Part shown: positions 22,496 to 37,400 of the stretch, piece by piece | Layout of the letters: each line of letters opens with the position of its first letter | Numbering within the stretch: the first letter of the stretch is position 1 | From: Antedon mediterranea | Taxonomy: Eukaryota; Echinodermata; Crinoidea; Comatulida; Antedonidae | NCBI RefSeq assembly: GCF_964355755.1 | Contig: NC_092676.1 | Location: 25,836,288-25,900,287, forward strand | DNA length: 64,000 bases | Reading direction: 5' to 3' | Notes under the pieces: model-generated | Database searches by the model: none | Seen by the model: the letters and a program-made list of their open reading frames with translations, nothing else | What the model was told of the DNA's origin: nothing | Position numbers and translations under genes: made by a program

Positions 22496-25400
22496 ATGGG
22501 TATCTCCATAATACCCGTAGTGTTTGCTATATGTATAATTGTTCCAGCGGGCTTAGCGCAAACACCTCCAAGGTAAGAACGTCAAGTTTATCGTATTCAT
22601 GTGTTTTTGGGGGTAGAAATATTTCCTTTAGTTTATGAATTTTACCCAAGTTCTTAAGTTATTCATTTTTTAATACATTTATTTGTTGTTTGTATATTTT
22701 TTCAATTGTATTTTTTGTTAAAGATGTATTCTCCTACACAAAAATGAAGACTTTGAATATGCCATTTTAATATTTTGAAATAAAGTTAATAACTTACTTC
22801 GAAAAAAAACATGTTTTCACTTATAAAAAGTTCAACCATAAACCTATCTGGCAACCAATTTGACTATTGCCTTAAATTACAATTTTTTTAGTTCAAATTT
22901 TTGATCTAACTGAATAACTATTAAAACAAACATTTTTATAAATTTTTTTTTAAAATTTGTATATAAGTCGTATCGACTGTGACGTGTCATGAATAATTTT
23001 AAAGTTCTACTATAGAAAGTTTGTGTAATATAGAGGGCGTAATCCCGCGGAAAATTTAAAGGCCATAGATCTTTGATTCTATACGCAAAACGCATTGCGC
23101 AGTTAGTTATAGATAAAAAATGCAATAGATTTAAGGCGGTAAATGATGCTTAACAGGCCTACAAAAATTAACCATAGGCGCTAATAATAATCGTAATTTC
23201 ACCTCCTTTGTGTTAGAGATAGGTTTAGGCGGTCTTAGGCCAGGCTAGTTAAAAATGCATTTTTATTAGGCCTAACTAGTAGGCCTAGCCTAGGCCTAGG
23301 AGGCCCTAACTAGGCCCTACTACTACTATAGGCCTAGTAGTAGGCTAGTAGGCCTATATTATTAATATAAATAAGGTAGGCCTAGGCCAGCCAGGCCAGG
23401 CCCAACTAGCCTAGTCATTAGGCTAATGATAAGGCCTACCTACCTATAGTATAGAGGCTCTAGCCGGGGCTAGTTAATTAAGGTCTGGCTTTAGTATAAA
23501 ACGCCATCATAATAATACAGTTAGGCCTAGGCTATATGAACTAATGTTTTCCGCCCTGTTTTGTCTCATTTTTTGCTCGGCATTTAATATTAATTATCTT
23601 ATTTGTTTAGCGAGAGCCATTACTGCCCTCAAGTGGATTTTCAAAATGTAACAGAGACCGACACTGTGGCGTGTGCTGATATTGGCAGTTCTGCCGTAGT
23701 GGATGAAGGATGGTTAGCAGACACCGGAAAATCTGTATTCTCTGACGAAAATGACGTCCTTACGTGCCATATATACAGGTAACAATATTTGAATTTCTTT
23801 TCTTTTGATTGATAAATAAAGTTTAAGATTATTTCAAAACTTTTTTAGTTATAAAGTTTGTCAACTTTGTGTGAAATACTATCTATCAGTAACCTATTTT
23901 TTAAAATAAAAAGTAATTTAATCAATAATCTACTTTTCATGGTATTTTTGTTCTGGTATGCAATTTGTATAAAATATGTAAAACCCAAATATAAAACAGG
24001 CCAAGTAATATCAATTAAAATGCATGTCTTTTCAGAGTCATTGAAAAAGAAGTAACCGTTCAAGTTTGTTGCGATGGCTGGGAAGGATCTGTCTGCGAGA
24101 AAGGTGAGCATGTGATTCTAACATCAGGCCTATTTTGTGTCAGGCCTATACTATGTCCCATACTTCATGTTCATCAGTTAAATTATTATAAAGTTAATAA
24201 GTAAAATTTATTTTGTCCTACAGCAATTTGTGACCCAGAATGCTTGAACGGAGGTGTGTGCGTATCACCTGACACCTGTAGCTGCACGTCAGAATATGAG
24301 GGCGCTTACTGTCAAACTGAAATAGGTACATAAAATATGTGGTTTTCTATAGCATACATACTGTACTACTAATATAGGTTAGCTGCTACTAATCACACTG
24401 GATAAACAATACTAGATTTTACTGCTTAGAAGTGTGTCATATACTAGTGTTTTAATGAGCACACAATAGGATACTCAATTAAAATATTTTTATGATGATA
24501 TAAATAAGTAGTGTTTTTTTTTCTATTTTTTCAGCACAAGAAAATAATGAAGTTCAGTCTGGTAAGTAATAATAATTATAATTTAATTCGGTTACATTTT
24601 CAGGCCAAAAACATTTATTTTACTTTTTCAAAAGCTGTATGGTTATACAGGAACAATACAAATTTTAGCACTAAGAAACTGTGTACATTTGATCACAACT
24701 CTTTGACCATCTATTGTATTTAATTTTAAAACAATTAACTTATTTTTTTCTTGCCATTAAACTAATATCATTTCTAATTAATTAGTGTTTGATATGTACA
24801 GAATTTTAAAATTCATTTCTCTAAACTACAGAAGGCGATGATCTTGCGCAACGAGCGTATGCAACTTGCGTGTCATGGAACGGTGATCACTACCGTACAT
24901 TTGACGGAACGTACTTCACATTTAATGGACAGTGCACATATACCTTTGCTTCTGATATGTACGGTGCATGGAGTATTCGTGTAAAGAATGTCGATTGCAA
25001 TGATATTAATACTTGTCATAAGGTAAAATTAAATTTTTTTTGAATGTTTTTTTGTAGTTTGTACATGGACCTATTAATTAGGTAGTCCATGGTTCGTACA
25101 ACTCAATGATGGGGTAAAACATAATAACACATAAATAAATTCCTGTCATTTTGGACGGTTGTGGGTCCCATGGTGTGCAATAGTATGTACTATTTAACGA
25201 TCATATAATGGTACTTTTTTTTTTCATTTTTTCGTGTACATAAAAATGTTCTCGCGTACGAAATAGAATTTCACGACTATTACTATGAACAAAACCTTTC
25301 ATCATTCACCTCATGAAATTATTTGTACCACTCCACTCATCAACATTGATTATTTGTATATTAGTCATCCATTGATTAAAACATTGTTCATGCTTTAAGT

Positions 25401-28400
25401 GACAATTTTATTTAAAAAAACTGTTATATAGGGAAATTGATAAGCCTAGCTGAAAATGATAATTACATTCTCAACATATCTTTTGTTTTGTTTTGTTCTG
25501 TAGCAACTAGTAACACGTATTCCTAATTCTCTGTCTACACTATCAAATTTTATGGGACAAAAAAATGTGATGTGCTCATATATGGACAAGATGATGTCAT
25601 CTACCATATTTGAGCATATCACTGCCATATTTGGGCACACCACACTTTTTTTGTCAAACTAGTTTGATAGTGTAGACAGAGCCTTACTGTGTACAGTATG
25701 TTACTACGATAAAGTGTACACACATTCCTCGCTACGTCTCAGTTGGTGGTTAAAATTTGTAAAAGTTCACAAAATTGAATAAGCTACATCATATATTGTA
25801 ACTAAATGTTCTTTTTATTTCTTGCCACAGCGTATTGAGATCATGCTTAATTTTGATGAACTTATCATTGAGAATGGTAATATTCTTTACAATAATCAAC
25901 CAGTAACAGCATACCCTTTTTATACAAATGGTAAGTATGCAAATAATTCCTACTAAATTAAAACAATTGAACACATTCATTTGAATACAAATTACCAATT
26001 TTTAAGTTGCATTATTAGAAATACTTTTCAAATTTTGTGTTTGAATGCTCTACACTTTTTATTATGATTCAATTTAGTACAAGTTTGAAAAAGTATTAAA
26101 GTATAAAATTAAAAATTATTTTGATAAAACTGTTTTCTTTATATTCTAACCCTTTTATCTATAACTCATATCTGATGATGATAACTGTTTCTACACACTT
26201 TTTTCGCGATTTAATAGTAATTTTTCAAGCGCCATAAATGGCGCTTCAATTGATACAGACAAAAGAAACGCAGCAGAATATGAAAGGACGATGTTGCCAA
26301 GAAAAAAATATACCAACAACAGATCTGTAAAATAGATCAGATTAGGTAAGGAATAATAAAAGACAAACATTATTATGGGATGGAGAAGATAAGCACAGTA
26401 GTTAATTCGTGAAAGTGGTATCCAAAAGGACCAGGAGAGTAGAGTGTTTACTGGCCCACCGTATCCTGTGACACAAGCAAAGGCAACCCAACCGAGAGCC
26501 ACAGACCATGAAAATCGACAGAGAGTAATGTACACCACCGATCCTGCTTTATTTATTGGGTTACCATGGTAAGTTCCGTATAGACCATAAACAACAGCGA
26601 GAGCAATACCAGTTGCAGCCAGCCATCCCATAATAGCTACGAATCGAGGCATACGAACACGATCTTTGTATTTATACAAAATGTAACCAAGAGCCATACC
26701 AACTAAGTACGTGGAGATACGAGTATATGGGCGAATGTATATTACATCAGCGCCAAGTGTTCTTTGATCTGGTGTCTGGGGAAGGAGACCGGCATAAATA
26801 CTGTATTTCATTGAGATGCCAATCAAACTGCCGAAGCAGGTTATGAGGAGACCACTCCAGAATGCCACTCCAACAAAGAAGTAGTGATACAAAAGATAGA
26901 TAACAAATGGACTTATGATGTAGAATTGCATGTCGTTAGCAAGATACCAACTCCATCCAATACATTCTTCATTAATACCTGACGGGTAGAGGTTATTGAT
27001 GTACAAAAGGTTTGTCCACCAATATTTCTGGCAGGGTGTCACTGCACTCGCAATACCAAATACAGGATTTGGAGAAAAAAAAGCTTGGTAAAGAGGACCA
27101 TTTGCAAAATGAATTGTAAGAGTTGTGAAAATAAAGATTACCATCATGTAAACGGGAGTGAGTCGTAGATATCTGTGAACATAAAACATGACCCAGTTAA
27201 GCTTACCATCATGTTTCTGTAAATATTTAAGGGTTAAGTAAGTTACGAGCAAGCCACTTAGAAAGAAGAAAGAATCAACAGAGAATGTAGCATTGCCAAC
27301 TGCTTGGAATGTGAATCGGCTGATTATGTCTAGAGTTACTGTAGGATTACTAAATAAGGTCATTGCGAATGCATAAGTATGTCCTAACATAACCCACCAT
27401 AAACTAATAACTCTAATACCATTTAAAGCACCTAGACTTTGTTCTCCTTGCTTGGTTTTTAAAATCTTATCACCGTTGATTAACAAAGAAAAGCAGAGGA
27501 GAACTTTCCCAAAAATACTTCTTCCGGTCTGTCTGTCTGCCCTGCGTGTATGTGATGCACCAGTATGTAATGCTATTCCTTCGGTTGTGGGAGTATTATT
27601 GATACTGTTTACATTTGCATCATCTTCAGTTAGTTTTTCAAATCCATCTTGGCGGCTTACTTTGTGTCTCATCCAGATGTCGTACACAGTTCCAATTACG
27701 ATCAATAGTCCAAAGAAAGATAGAAAAATCAGACAAATGATTGCAGCGGCTGAGTATTCTGGTACCTCATTGCATAGAACATATGACACAGATAGCAGAC
27801 TATCCGGTGTTTTAGGTCCCAAGATTTCCATCAGATCGCTGTCACTGCAGCTGTCGGGAACACATATTCCAATACTAGGAAGCTTAGTTTTTCTAGCATT
27901 AAGTCCAGCGACGCAATATTTTCCTCTGTAATTGATTCGTCCATCACCAATTTCTCTCGTCTGGTTTAAGCATTCGTCATAAAGTCCAAGCCAATACTGA
28001 ATGTTTCCTTGAAGGATACCAGGTGGGAGTTTACCGTAGGAGTCTACCATCATCAACGCATAATTTTCTCCTAGCAAAAGATCTGATTGGAATGTTTTTA
28101 AGTCAATTTGACACTGACTTAGACTTGGTTTTGTTGTCATCGTATTTATGGGAAGCTCAGTTACATTTATTGTTGTGTAGTTTGTGACAATTGTGACAAA
28201 TGATGAATGATTGGTGACATTTCCGTCTGCGGTTGTAGGCACATCTGTTTGATTCCATTTGGATGTAGCAGTATCCATATCAGATGTTGTTGATTCTGAA
28301 GGACTAGCAGTAGTTGGTTGCACTGATACCAAGTCTGCTGATGGGGACAGCAACGGTTTCATAATAAGTTCATCCACAGCTGCTTGTAGTTCCTCTGCCT

Positions 28401-31400
28401 TGGCCTGGTATGAATTGACATACCTTTGTTTGGCGATGAGTTTCATTGCCTCCACCTCATTATTGACAACCTGTGGTTGAGCTTGGCAGCTCACAGCCAA
28501 TATCATTACCAATAATAACATTCCAGTCATTTTAGAAGCAATAGTACCTTGTATCAGTTACAATATATACAGCTTTTTATATGCTGTGTTTGCTCCAAAT
28601 GGGATATGGACTTTGATTGTACAATATACACAAATCTGGATTGTGTAATGACAATAAACCAATCAGAATTGTTCAATCTTACGTCATATGTATGTTTTTG
28701 TCAATTGATGTATTCTGATAGATATTGGTCAAACACATGGTCTACCTTATCTAATAAGATTTGTTTACAGTGTAAACACATATTTGATATTATCCTTCTT
28801 TATGGCCTAGATCTTTACTGGTATTCTGTAATTTAGTTTGTGTAAACACATATTTCATTACGGTAGTCTATATATATATTTGGGAGTATATTGAAGCTGA
28901 AAAAAACTTTTTCAATTAGTTTTCAAATAACTTGCTTCTAACTTTATGTATAATGTTTTGTATAATTGAAAACCAACAATAATATTGTGTTTCTTTGACA
29001 TGGTATTTTTATTAATACTGATTTTTTTTTTAATACATTTTATTATGAGATGAATAGAATTTGGGCATTTTGATTATCAAAAGTGATGTTTTGAGAATAT
29101 TGACTGTTTCAAAAAGTGTGTACATGTACATTATTTAACATGTACATTACTTTTAAAATATTTAATAAGTACTGTAACACTGATAATAAATGTATTATTT
29201 TTTTCCATAAGGAATATCAATTACTGTTACTGGTGACTATACATTTATGGATAGTAGTTTGGGTGTGTCAGCCAAGTGGGACATGGCCAGCACTATCTAT
29301 GTGACACTTTTGAATGAGATGGTGGATACTTCTGCTGGCCTTTGTGGAACCTATGACAATGATCCATCTAGTAAGATTCTTTTATTACTAAACCTTTTTT
29401 TACCTTTTCGTATATTTATACACCTTTGTATAAAATAAGTTATCTTGAAATTCAGTACTTACTATTATGGCAAAACTTATTTTTGTGAATAAAAGAACCA
29501 GAACATATAAAATTTCCAAATATGGATCTTTTTATGATGTTAGCTCGTATTGTTAATACGTTTTAAAATAAATAGCTCTGCAGCAATGCATTTAAGACCT
29601 ACAGTGTCAATGCCGTCTTGCCTGTTTTTTGATTCAAATTTATATTGTCTTTTTTTTTTATAAAATAAATAATGAAATAAATAAAGAAATTTAATAATAC
29701 CTTAGTGGCTTATTTTTGTAGATGATCTTACAATGAAAAATGGTGAGATAACAACAATAGTATCTCAGTTTGGTAATTCTTGGGAAGCAGTTACAGTTGG
29801 TGAAGTAAGAAAAACGAATTTTTTTTTAAACCGTTTTTATTCATTTATTTGTAAAGTCTATCAAAAAAACGTAATTGTTGTGGAATAACATGAATTGCAC
29901 CTTAATTGCGGACAACACACGCAATTATTTTAAATCGAAATTCAAAACAAACATTTATTTCTCGTATAAATTCATAATGTAAAGTACAGTCTATTTCGTG
30001 AGTTCCGTACCTGTATAGACTCTACATACTGTATGCCATTATTCGTCTCTCGTTTTTTTATTCTTTTAGACGTGTACAGGTCTTGGAACTGATAATCCAT
30101 GTGATACGTACCCGGATCGGTTAAATTCCGCAGAGTTGATGTGTACCATGTTGTCAGCAGAAGAATTTGAGGATTGTCATAGTACAGTAAGTCAATTTCA
30201 ACTACTAGAGGAGGCTTAGAATCTAAGAATACAGTGCTGATAGTCTTGGCCTTAGATTTCATATTGCAAGGGTTTCATATTGGGCTTAAGTCTAAAGCTT
30301 TGTCTACACGATCAAACTAGTTTGTCAAAAAAACTGTGATGTGCCCAAATATGGTAGTAATATGACATCATGTCCATACAGTATATGGGCTCATCACATT
30401 TCTGTCACATAAAGTTTGATAGTGTAGACAGGCGTAAGACCTTTATCTTAACAGTACGTACACCAGAATAGCCACCACTTGCAATAGTTTTTGTGTAAAA
30501 GCAGATGCGCAACTAGAGCTACATAGCTGATTGCGTAAAATAAAACTGATATCACTCATTTGTTACAGATTGAATATACACCATATTACGATTCGTGCAT
30601 ATATGACATCTGTGCTTGGGGTGACACCAGCGATAACATAATGGCGGTGCTGTGTGAAAATTTACAAGCGTATTCCAGAGAATGTGCTTCAGAGAACATC
30701 ATACTAGACTGGAGAGACGGTGTATGCCGTAAGTTAATATTTTATTTATACTGGGCGACTTCTTCAGTCAAGGACTGGTCTCCCAGAGGGCCCAGTTATG
30801 AATGTGATGTACTATCAATCAATCAATCAATAAATTTTATTTCTCAAATAAAAACAAAATACAGTTACATTTTCTAGAAATAATAGATAATAAATGAGAA
30901 AAAGGGTACCCCACTGGAAGCTTAAGCTTTAAAATGTGGGGTCCAGGCAACATATATTTAAAATTAAGGTAAGGTACTAGTACACCGGGGTAACCCCCAA
31001 CTCATCCCGAAAGATGTACTAGGTTCTTTAAAGTGCACATGAGCTAGATGTGTACACTCGACCTATGGTTTATAGTTCTTATTCGAGAAGACTCGTTCTA
31101 CCACCAGAACCATGGAGCAAGTGAGCCTCAAACCTTTGCCAATGTTACGGCTAGACCACTCACTCGCTCGTTATATGTTTTGACATTATAGCCATCCCGA
31201 ATTCAGAGGACACCTCTATGAAGGAACACTTTGTTTGGTCCCGAATGTGTCACATTAATAGACATTCTACTGTATATAAAAAAATGTTTTAAATTTATGT
31301 TTTTCAGCCAAGGAGTGTCCAGGCCTCATGGTGTACAAAGAATGTGGCAGCATGTGCAAACTGACGTGCGCCACCAGCAACATGGATCTCTCGCAGCATT

Positions 31401-34400
31401 GCTCACCAGAATGTGTCAGTGGGTGTGAATGCCCTACTGGATTCGTTGAAGAAAATGGTGAATGCATTCTGGTTGAAGAATGCCCATGTGTTTATAATAA
31501 AGAGAATTACAGATCTGGCGATGTTATTCAAATTAAATGCAACAACTGGTGAGAATGATACCTTTAATTATCTAAATTAATTATCTAAATTCAACTATTG
31601 AATAAATTGTATAAAAATGTATTCAAAGTTGTGGTGTTTATAGACACTGAATTATTTATAAACTGTTTTTTCTAGTACCTGTAATACAGGACAGTGGAGT
31701 TGTTCAAATGACGTCTGTGAAGCGACATGTTCAGTCATTGGTGATCCGCATTATATCACCTTTGATCAAAAGTATTACACATTCCAAGGTGATTGTGACT
31801 ATGTGCTAGCTGAGGTGAGCACAAATTTTCCTTAAAGCTCTGTCTACACTATCAAACTAGTTTGACAAAAAAAGTGTGATATGCCCAAATATGGTGGTGA
31901 TATGCCCAAATATGATACTGATATGACATCATCATATATATATATGGCACATCCTTTTTTTTTTTGTCACATAAAATTTGTTAGTGGAAAACAGGCTTGA
32001 GTCCTTATTCCCTTAAACTGTATAAAAAAAAATGTACCAAAATAGTATTTATTTTTTTTTTTCATCCATAGGATTATGTTGATGGTAAGTTCAGCATTGT
32101 CACAAGTAACGCTGAATGTGGAAGTGGTATGTCCCTCACCTGCACACGCTCCGCCATCGTCACGGTATCCAGGACCGTTGTGACGCTGAATCCTAACTTG
32201 GAGGTTCTCGTTAATGGCCGTGTCGTTGAATTACCATTCGAAAATGCAGATTTGGCCATTGTCCAAGCATCCTCCATGTTTGTTGTGATTCATAGTTACA
32301 GTTTGAGAGTGGAATGGGATGGAATCTTCCGGTTATATGTTACAGTTCAACCATCATTTATGCATAAGGTTTGTATGTAATATCTCAAGGTTCAATTCCT
32401 GATTATGATGACTCCAGTCCACTTCTTAGCTGTTAATAAGTAACTGGTTAAAAAAAAAGGAAGGATAAGGAGATGTGGAAAGGAAACTTTACCGAGAATC
32501 ATATTTTGACAACGTATTAGGGTACGTATGATTTCTGAACTATTGCGAGATTTACAATATCGCCGATAAGCCTAATGCAGGTAAAATTAGCAATTGAAAT
32601 GAAACACTAATTCGTTGTCAAAATATGGTTTTTTAATTGTTTTAATTGAACCATGTTTCATGAGGGTAGCCCATCCAGCAACCCTCGACAATACAATACA
32701 TACAATACAAAAATACATTATCATAACAAATTAATTATAATTCGAGCCGCGGTAAAGAAACAAATGAAAGAAATTGTATTGCACAGTTTATACTTATTGC
32801 TGATATATTAGATTTTTTTCTTTACTTTGAAACTTGCAGTTACGTGGACTTTGCGGTACTTACGATTTCAACCAGAACAACGATTACATGACACCTGAAG
32901 GTGACATTGAAACGAGTAAAATTGAATTTGCAAACAAATTCAAAACAAGTAGCGAGTGTGCAGATCTCGTCGAGACGCCGACCATCACCCTACCGTGTAG
33001 CGTGAACCTATTCATGAGTAGCTTTGCTATAGAGAAGTGTAGTATTATTTACCAAGACATCTTCAAACCTTGTCACGGCTTTGTGGCCGCTGAGCTGTAT
33101 TATGATCTTTGTTTGTACGATGTATGTGGTTGTGATTCCGACAAGTCAGCTGATTGTCTATGCGGTGCGATTTCCGCTTACGCACGCCAGTGTGCGAATG
33201 CCGGTGCTGCGATATACTGGAGAGAGGACAGCCTTGTTAATGAATATTGTGGTAAGTTTTTTTCACTTTTATTATTTAAATACAAAAATTCTTAATTTAG
33301 AAAATAATTGTTTATGATATATTTTATCCTGTAATTGATGTCTACACTGTAGGATAAAAATTTTCAAAAAAATATATATATAATTGTATCTTGCCACATA
33401 AAGGAAAGACTTTCATAAATTTGTTTTTACTTTTATTTAGTTAATTAAGAAATTGTGTCCAGATCCAGTTAATAACTGATTTTCGTCTTGTTCTTTTACA
33501 GCCGTTCAGTGTGAGGGCAACAGTGTATACACAGAGTGTAGTCAGGGTTGCGGCATGACCTGTAGCCAACTGGCGTTCCCATGCGTTCAGGATGATTTCT
33601 GCGTTGCCGGTTGTATATGCCCTGAAGGTCAGGCTATCAGCGATAACGGGGAATGTGTGCCGTATGCATCATGCTACTGTACTTTTGAGGATCAGTCCTA
33701 CAGTCCTGGACATGTTTTGGAAAGACCTTGTATGACATGGTGAGTTGTACAGTACCACACATCTTTGCTATTATTCTTGTCATTAGAACAATCCATCGTA
33801 TTGTAAAAGAGTAAAACCTTTTCTATTAATTTTTTTAACATTGGTGTCTCTAAAATGTTATTTGTAACAATACGATTTAACCTTTAAAGATTTTTAATAT
33901 TCTATACTTTTAATTGGATTTGCTGACAACCGACATTTTTTTTTTTTTTACGAAGACGAATAAAGTTTCTTGTATCAAAACTGTACCACATTCAAATAAC
34001 TCATCAAATCCCACCTTTTTAATTTCCACATCATTAATCTTTTGCTTTTCTTAAAATGTTTATTGTTTAAGTGCTTTAGATGCACTCTGCATTTTGCATT
34101 ATATTGAATTTAACATTATTTTATTATGATTTATATATATTCTGATATCTTTCTGAATAGACTTAATGTATATTTGTATAGATTTTTCTTGCACCGCATT
34201 TAAAATTGAAAATAATTGTTAAAAATAGTGTTTGTGCTAATGGTACATTTGTGTGCGAGGGAGAAGAATGTGCCGATGAAGTTGTCTGCCCGAACAATCT
34301 TGAGTACGTGCCTAACGCATCAGAATGTCCAAAGACGTGTTTTAACTACGACAACTATGAAGAATGCTCTAGTTCAACGCGTTCGGGATGTGCGTGTATA

Positions 34401-37400
34401 GAACCCTATATTCTGGCTGTAAGTACATTCTCCATACTAGATTGTAATAATACACTTTTATTAGTGTAATGGGGATTTCGAGAGATGTTATTTTTCATAG
34501 TCATTATTATTGTGGAAAAGGGGAGATGGAAAGGCTTAGAAAGACATGAGAGAACATGTAAAGTATGTAAAAATATAATTGTTGAAAATGAATTTCATTT
34601 TATTTTACAATGTACATATAATGATTTAACAAACAAATTCATTCCAAAATTTATTTGTGTGTATTCTTCTATTAAAAAACAATGTTTATTACTTTCAAAC
34701 ACAAACTTTAAAATTTAGGAAAATATGTCTACTTTGCTTTTGAAAGAAGAAATAATTATCTTAAGTTATAGTCTATTATTTTTTTATATTAGGGCCAATG
34801 GCCCATATACTATGTTGAATAATAAAAGGGAAAGAAATAAAGTTAGTTTAATATCTTTTACTTTTTTAGGGGGATGAATGTGTCTTACCAGAGGATTGCC
34901 CATGTCGTCATGGTGGTATTCGATACTCTAAAGGTGAAACTATGCATCCAGATTCATGTAACTCTTGGTAAATATTTACATAAAATACTGTTTTCTCTAA
35001 TATGCAGTTTTTCTATTCTGTTACGTTTTAATTTGAGCCAAATGTCAATGATTATGTTTGTGATAAATACAAATTATTTATTTTAGTACCTGTAAAGGAA
35101 GAAAGTGGGACTGTACTGATGTTCAGTGTTCAGGTAGGATATAGTTTTGTTCTAGATAAAACCGGTGGAAACCAGTTCTTCATGTTTCAGTGCAATATTA
35201 TACAATGATGTGTTTTAGTAAGGTGACTGATTGGTGCAATAGCTATAAAACTTACTGCCGTAGCTATCCTAAAGTAATAGTATCATTTGTGCTTTGATGA
35301 GTGTGTGCTGATCATAGCCAAGATTAAGACTTTTTTAATAGTGTTTGTACCTCCGTGACTTGTAAAAAAACAATATTAATACCATTTTTAACTCTCATTC
35401 ATCATTACAGGAACTTGCTCTGTGGTTGGAGAAGGACATTTTCAGACTTTTGATGGTAAACTGTACACATTTGCCGGACCCTGCCAATATGTTCTTGCAG
35501 AAGCATCAAACAATGCATTCTCAATCGATGTGGAGACCGTGCTATGTGGAAGCAGCGGTATAACATGTACTCGTGCTATCGACATTCATATTGGAAACAT
35601 CACCATTTTTATGGTTAAAGGCTCCGAGATCAGCGTGAATAATGTGCAGATCACGCTACCGAAGTACTATAATGATTTGCGTATCGAGCAGTCTGGAGTC
35701 TACTACATTGTTACCAGTGACATTGGTCTGAAAGTGAAGTGGGATTTAGGTAATGTCTTTATTTACTTACTTTGCTTATTACCAAGAGTGCCAATTGCAA
35801 AATGTTCATCACTCTTTGTAGAAGGCATTCCTTTCATTTCCAACAATGGTCTTCTTTTAGAGTGAGATAGACTGTAGAGCGGTATGAATCATATGTGTGA
35901 GGTTATAGGTGTAAGAGCTTCCAGTCTGTGTCTTTAGGCAAGATGCTTTAACTTAAATCATAATCTCCCAATCACTGGAATTCATTCACAGCCTCTGAGA
36001 TTCTGACTAGTAACTGCAAAATATTCATCCCCTTTTGTTGAAGACATACCTTAAGTGTTAAAGTTCCCAGTTTGTGTTTTAGGCAAGATGCTTAGTCTGA
36101 GCCATTCTATGTAAAGTTCCACCTTATGTTATTTAATGTTAATTTATTCACAGGTACTAGACTGTATGTTGAAGTTGACCCTCTGTTTAATAGTTTAACA
36201 TCCGGTCTGTGTGGAAACTATGATACTGACCAGACCAACGATTTTACCACTAGAACAGGATTGGTTGAGCAGTCGTCTGAGAACTTTGCCAACAGTTGGC
36301 AAGTGTTGAACAACTGCCCAGATGTTGAAGAGCTTTCTCTTGACTCTCCTTGTGAGGTTAGTTGAACCAGAGAAGAGTACAACTGCCATTTTAAAAGAGT
36401 AGGGGATTGTCTTCTGGTGTGCTTATCTGTGTAGGCACTGCACTGCTAGCTGCCATGGATCTGTAGAGGGCCTAATCTGAATTTCCTCCATTTATAGTTA
36501 AGCTTGAGGGTGATAAAAAATATTCACAAATTCACAATCTACCATTCAGCGTTGTGTCTCACATTGTGATTGGTTGTAACTGTAATTGTTGTAACTTTCA
36601 GTCTTCCACATGCATGTCAGATGTACACATTATTTACATATATATATATATCAGTTACTTATATTATTATTGTGTTTTTTAGTTACATCCAGAGCGTAAA
36701 GCATGGGCAATGCGACACTGTAACATTATACTACACAGCACTTTTGAAGAATGTCATTCCAAAGTTGAGCCTGAACCATATTTTGACCGATGTACTTATG
36801 ATGCTTGTGGGTACGTTACTTGAATACATTTTGATTGGTCTAAATAAGATTCCCTTGATTGGTCCAATATATATATGCATAGACCTATTGTTCATTTTCA
36901 GTTATTTTACATATTATATTTGTTCTCATTAGGTCAAGTATTGTTCATCAAATTTGATCTTTCTAATTTTTACTATTGTATATTCAATTCAGTTTCGTTT
37001 TGTTACTTCACAATTCTGTCTTTATAATGTTTTTTAAGCTACAGTATATTTATACCATTATATTTTACCATTTTATATATGTTTTTTTAAATCAAGTTTC
37101 ATTTATCATTATTTCACAATTCTGACTTATAATGTATTTTGTTACGTGTTCTTGTTAGTTGTGATTATGGTGGTGACTGTGAATGTCTTTGTACGGCTGT
37201 TGCTGCCTATGCTCAAGAATGTAATGATGCTGGAGTTTATATCAAGTGGCGATCACAAGATCTTTGTCGTACGTGTTTATTTTCTTAACTTCATCACGAT
37301 TGTCGTCGTCAAACAAAGTTGCACCTCATTTGTTAATATTTGTATCATTTGTTGGTACATTCATAGTGTACTAACATTTGTCTTGTTTCTTTCGCTTTTC

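Larger units (their letters stand above)
22496..24325 (+). other. SSPO module: signal peptide, EMI-like domain, EGF-like domain
   Basis: Exons 22496-22572, 23611-23778, 24036-24103 and 24224-24325. The EMI-like region starts [19 protein letters not shown] and ends [17 protein letters not shown]. The CC-x-GW-x-G block is the C-terminal hallmark of EMI domains. The next exon is a single six-cysteine EGF-like module ([19 protein letters not shown]). A short linker exon follows at 24535-24561. Confidence 0.8.
24832..31548 (+). other. SSPO module: VWD1, C8-1, TIL-1
   Basis: Exons about 24832-25022, 25831-25930, 29212-29370, 29722-29804, 30070-30186, 30569-30728 and 31308-31548. VWD1 starts [20 protein letters not shown] and includes the calcium-loop block [11 protein letters not shown]8 covers [19 protein letters not shown] to [12 protein letters not shown]-1 covers [19 protein letters not shown] to PC. 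The VWD domain is interrupted by a 3.3-kb intron (25931-29211) that carries the antisense NRF-6 gene. Confidence 0.85.
31676..34967 (+). other. SSPO module: VWD2, C8-2, TIL-2, TIL-3
   Basis: Exons about 31676-31814, 32072-32368, 32840-33251, 33502-33739, 34230-34420 and 34870-34967. VWD2 begins [20 protein letters not shown], the canonical GDPH entry, and contains [21 protein letters not shown]8-2 shares the 32840 exon ([13 protein letters not shown] to [11 protein letters not shown]). TIL-2 is [18 protein letters not shown] to [10 protein letters not shown] further TIL-like unit follows ([18 protein letters not shown] to CVLPEDCPC). Confidence 0.86.

Noticed and set aside
27452-27931. A 159-codon plus-strand frame opposite the NRF-6-like gene
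   Set aside because: Antisense shadow of a well-supported coding exon.
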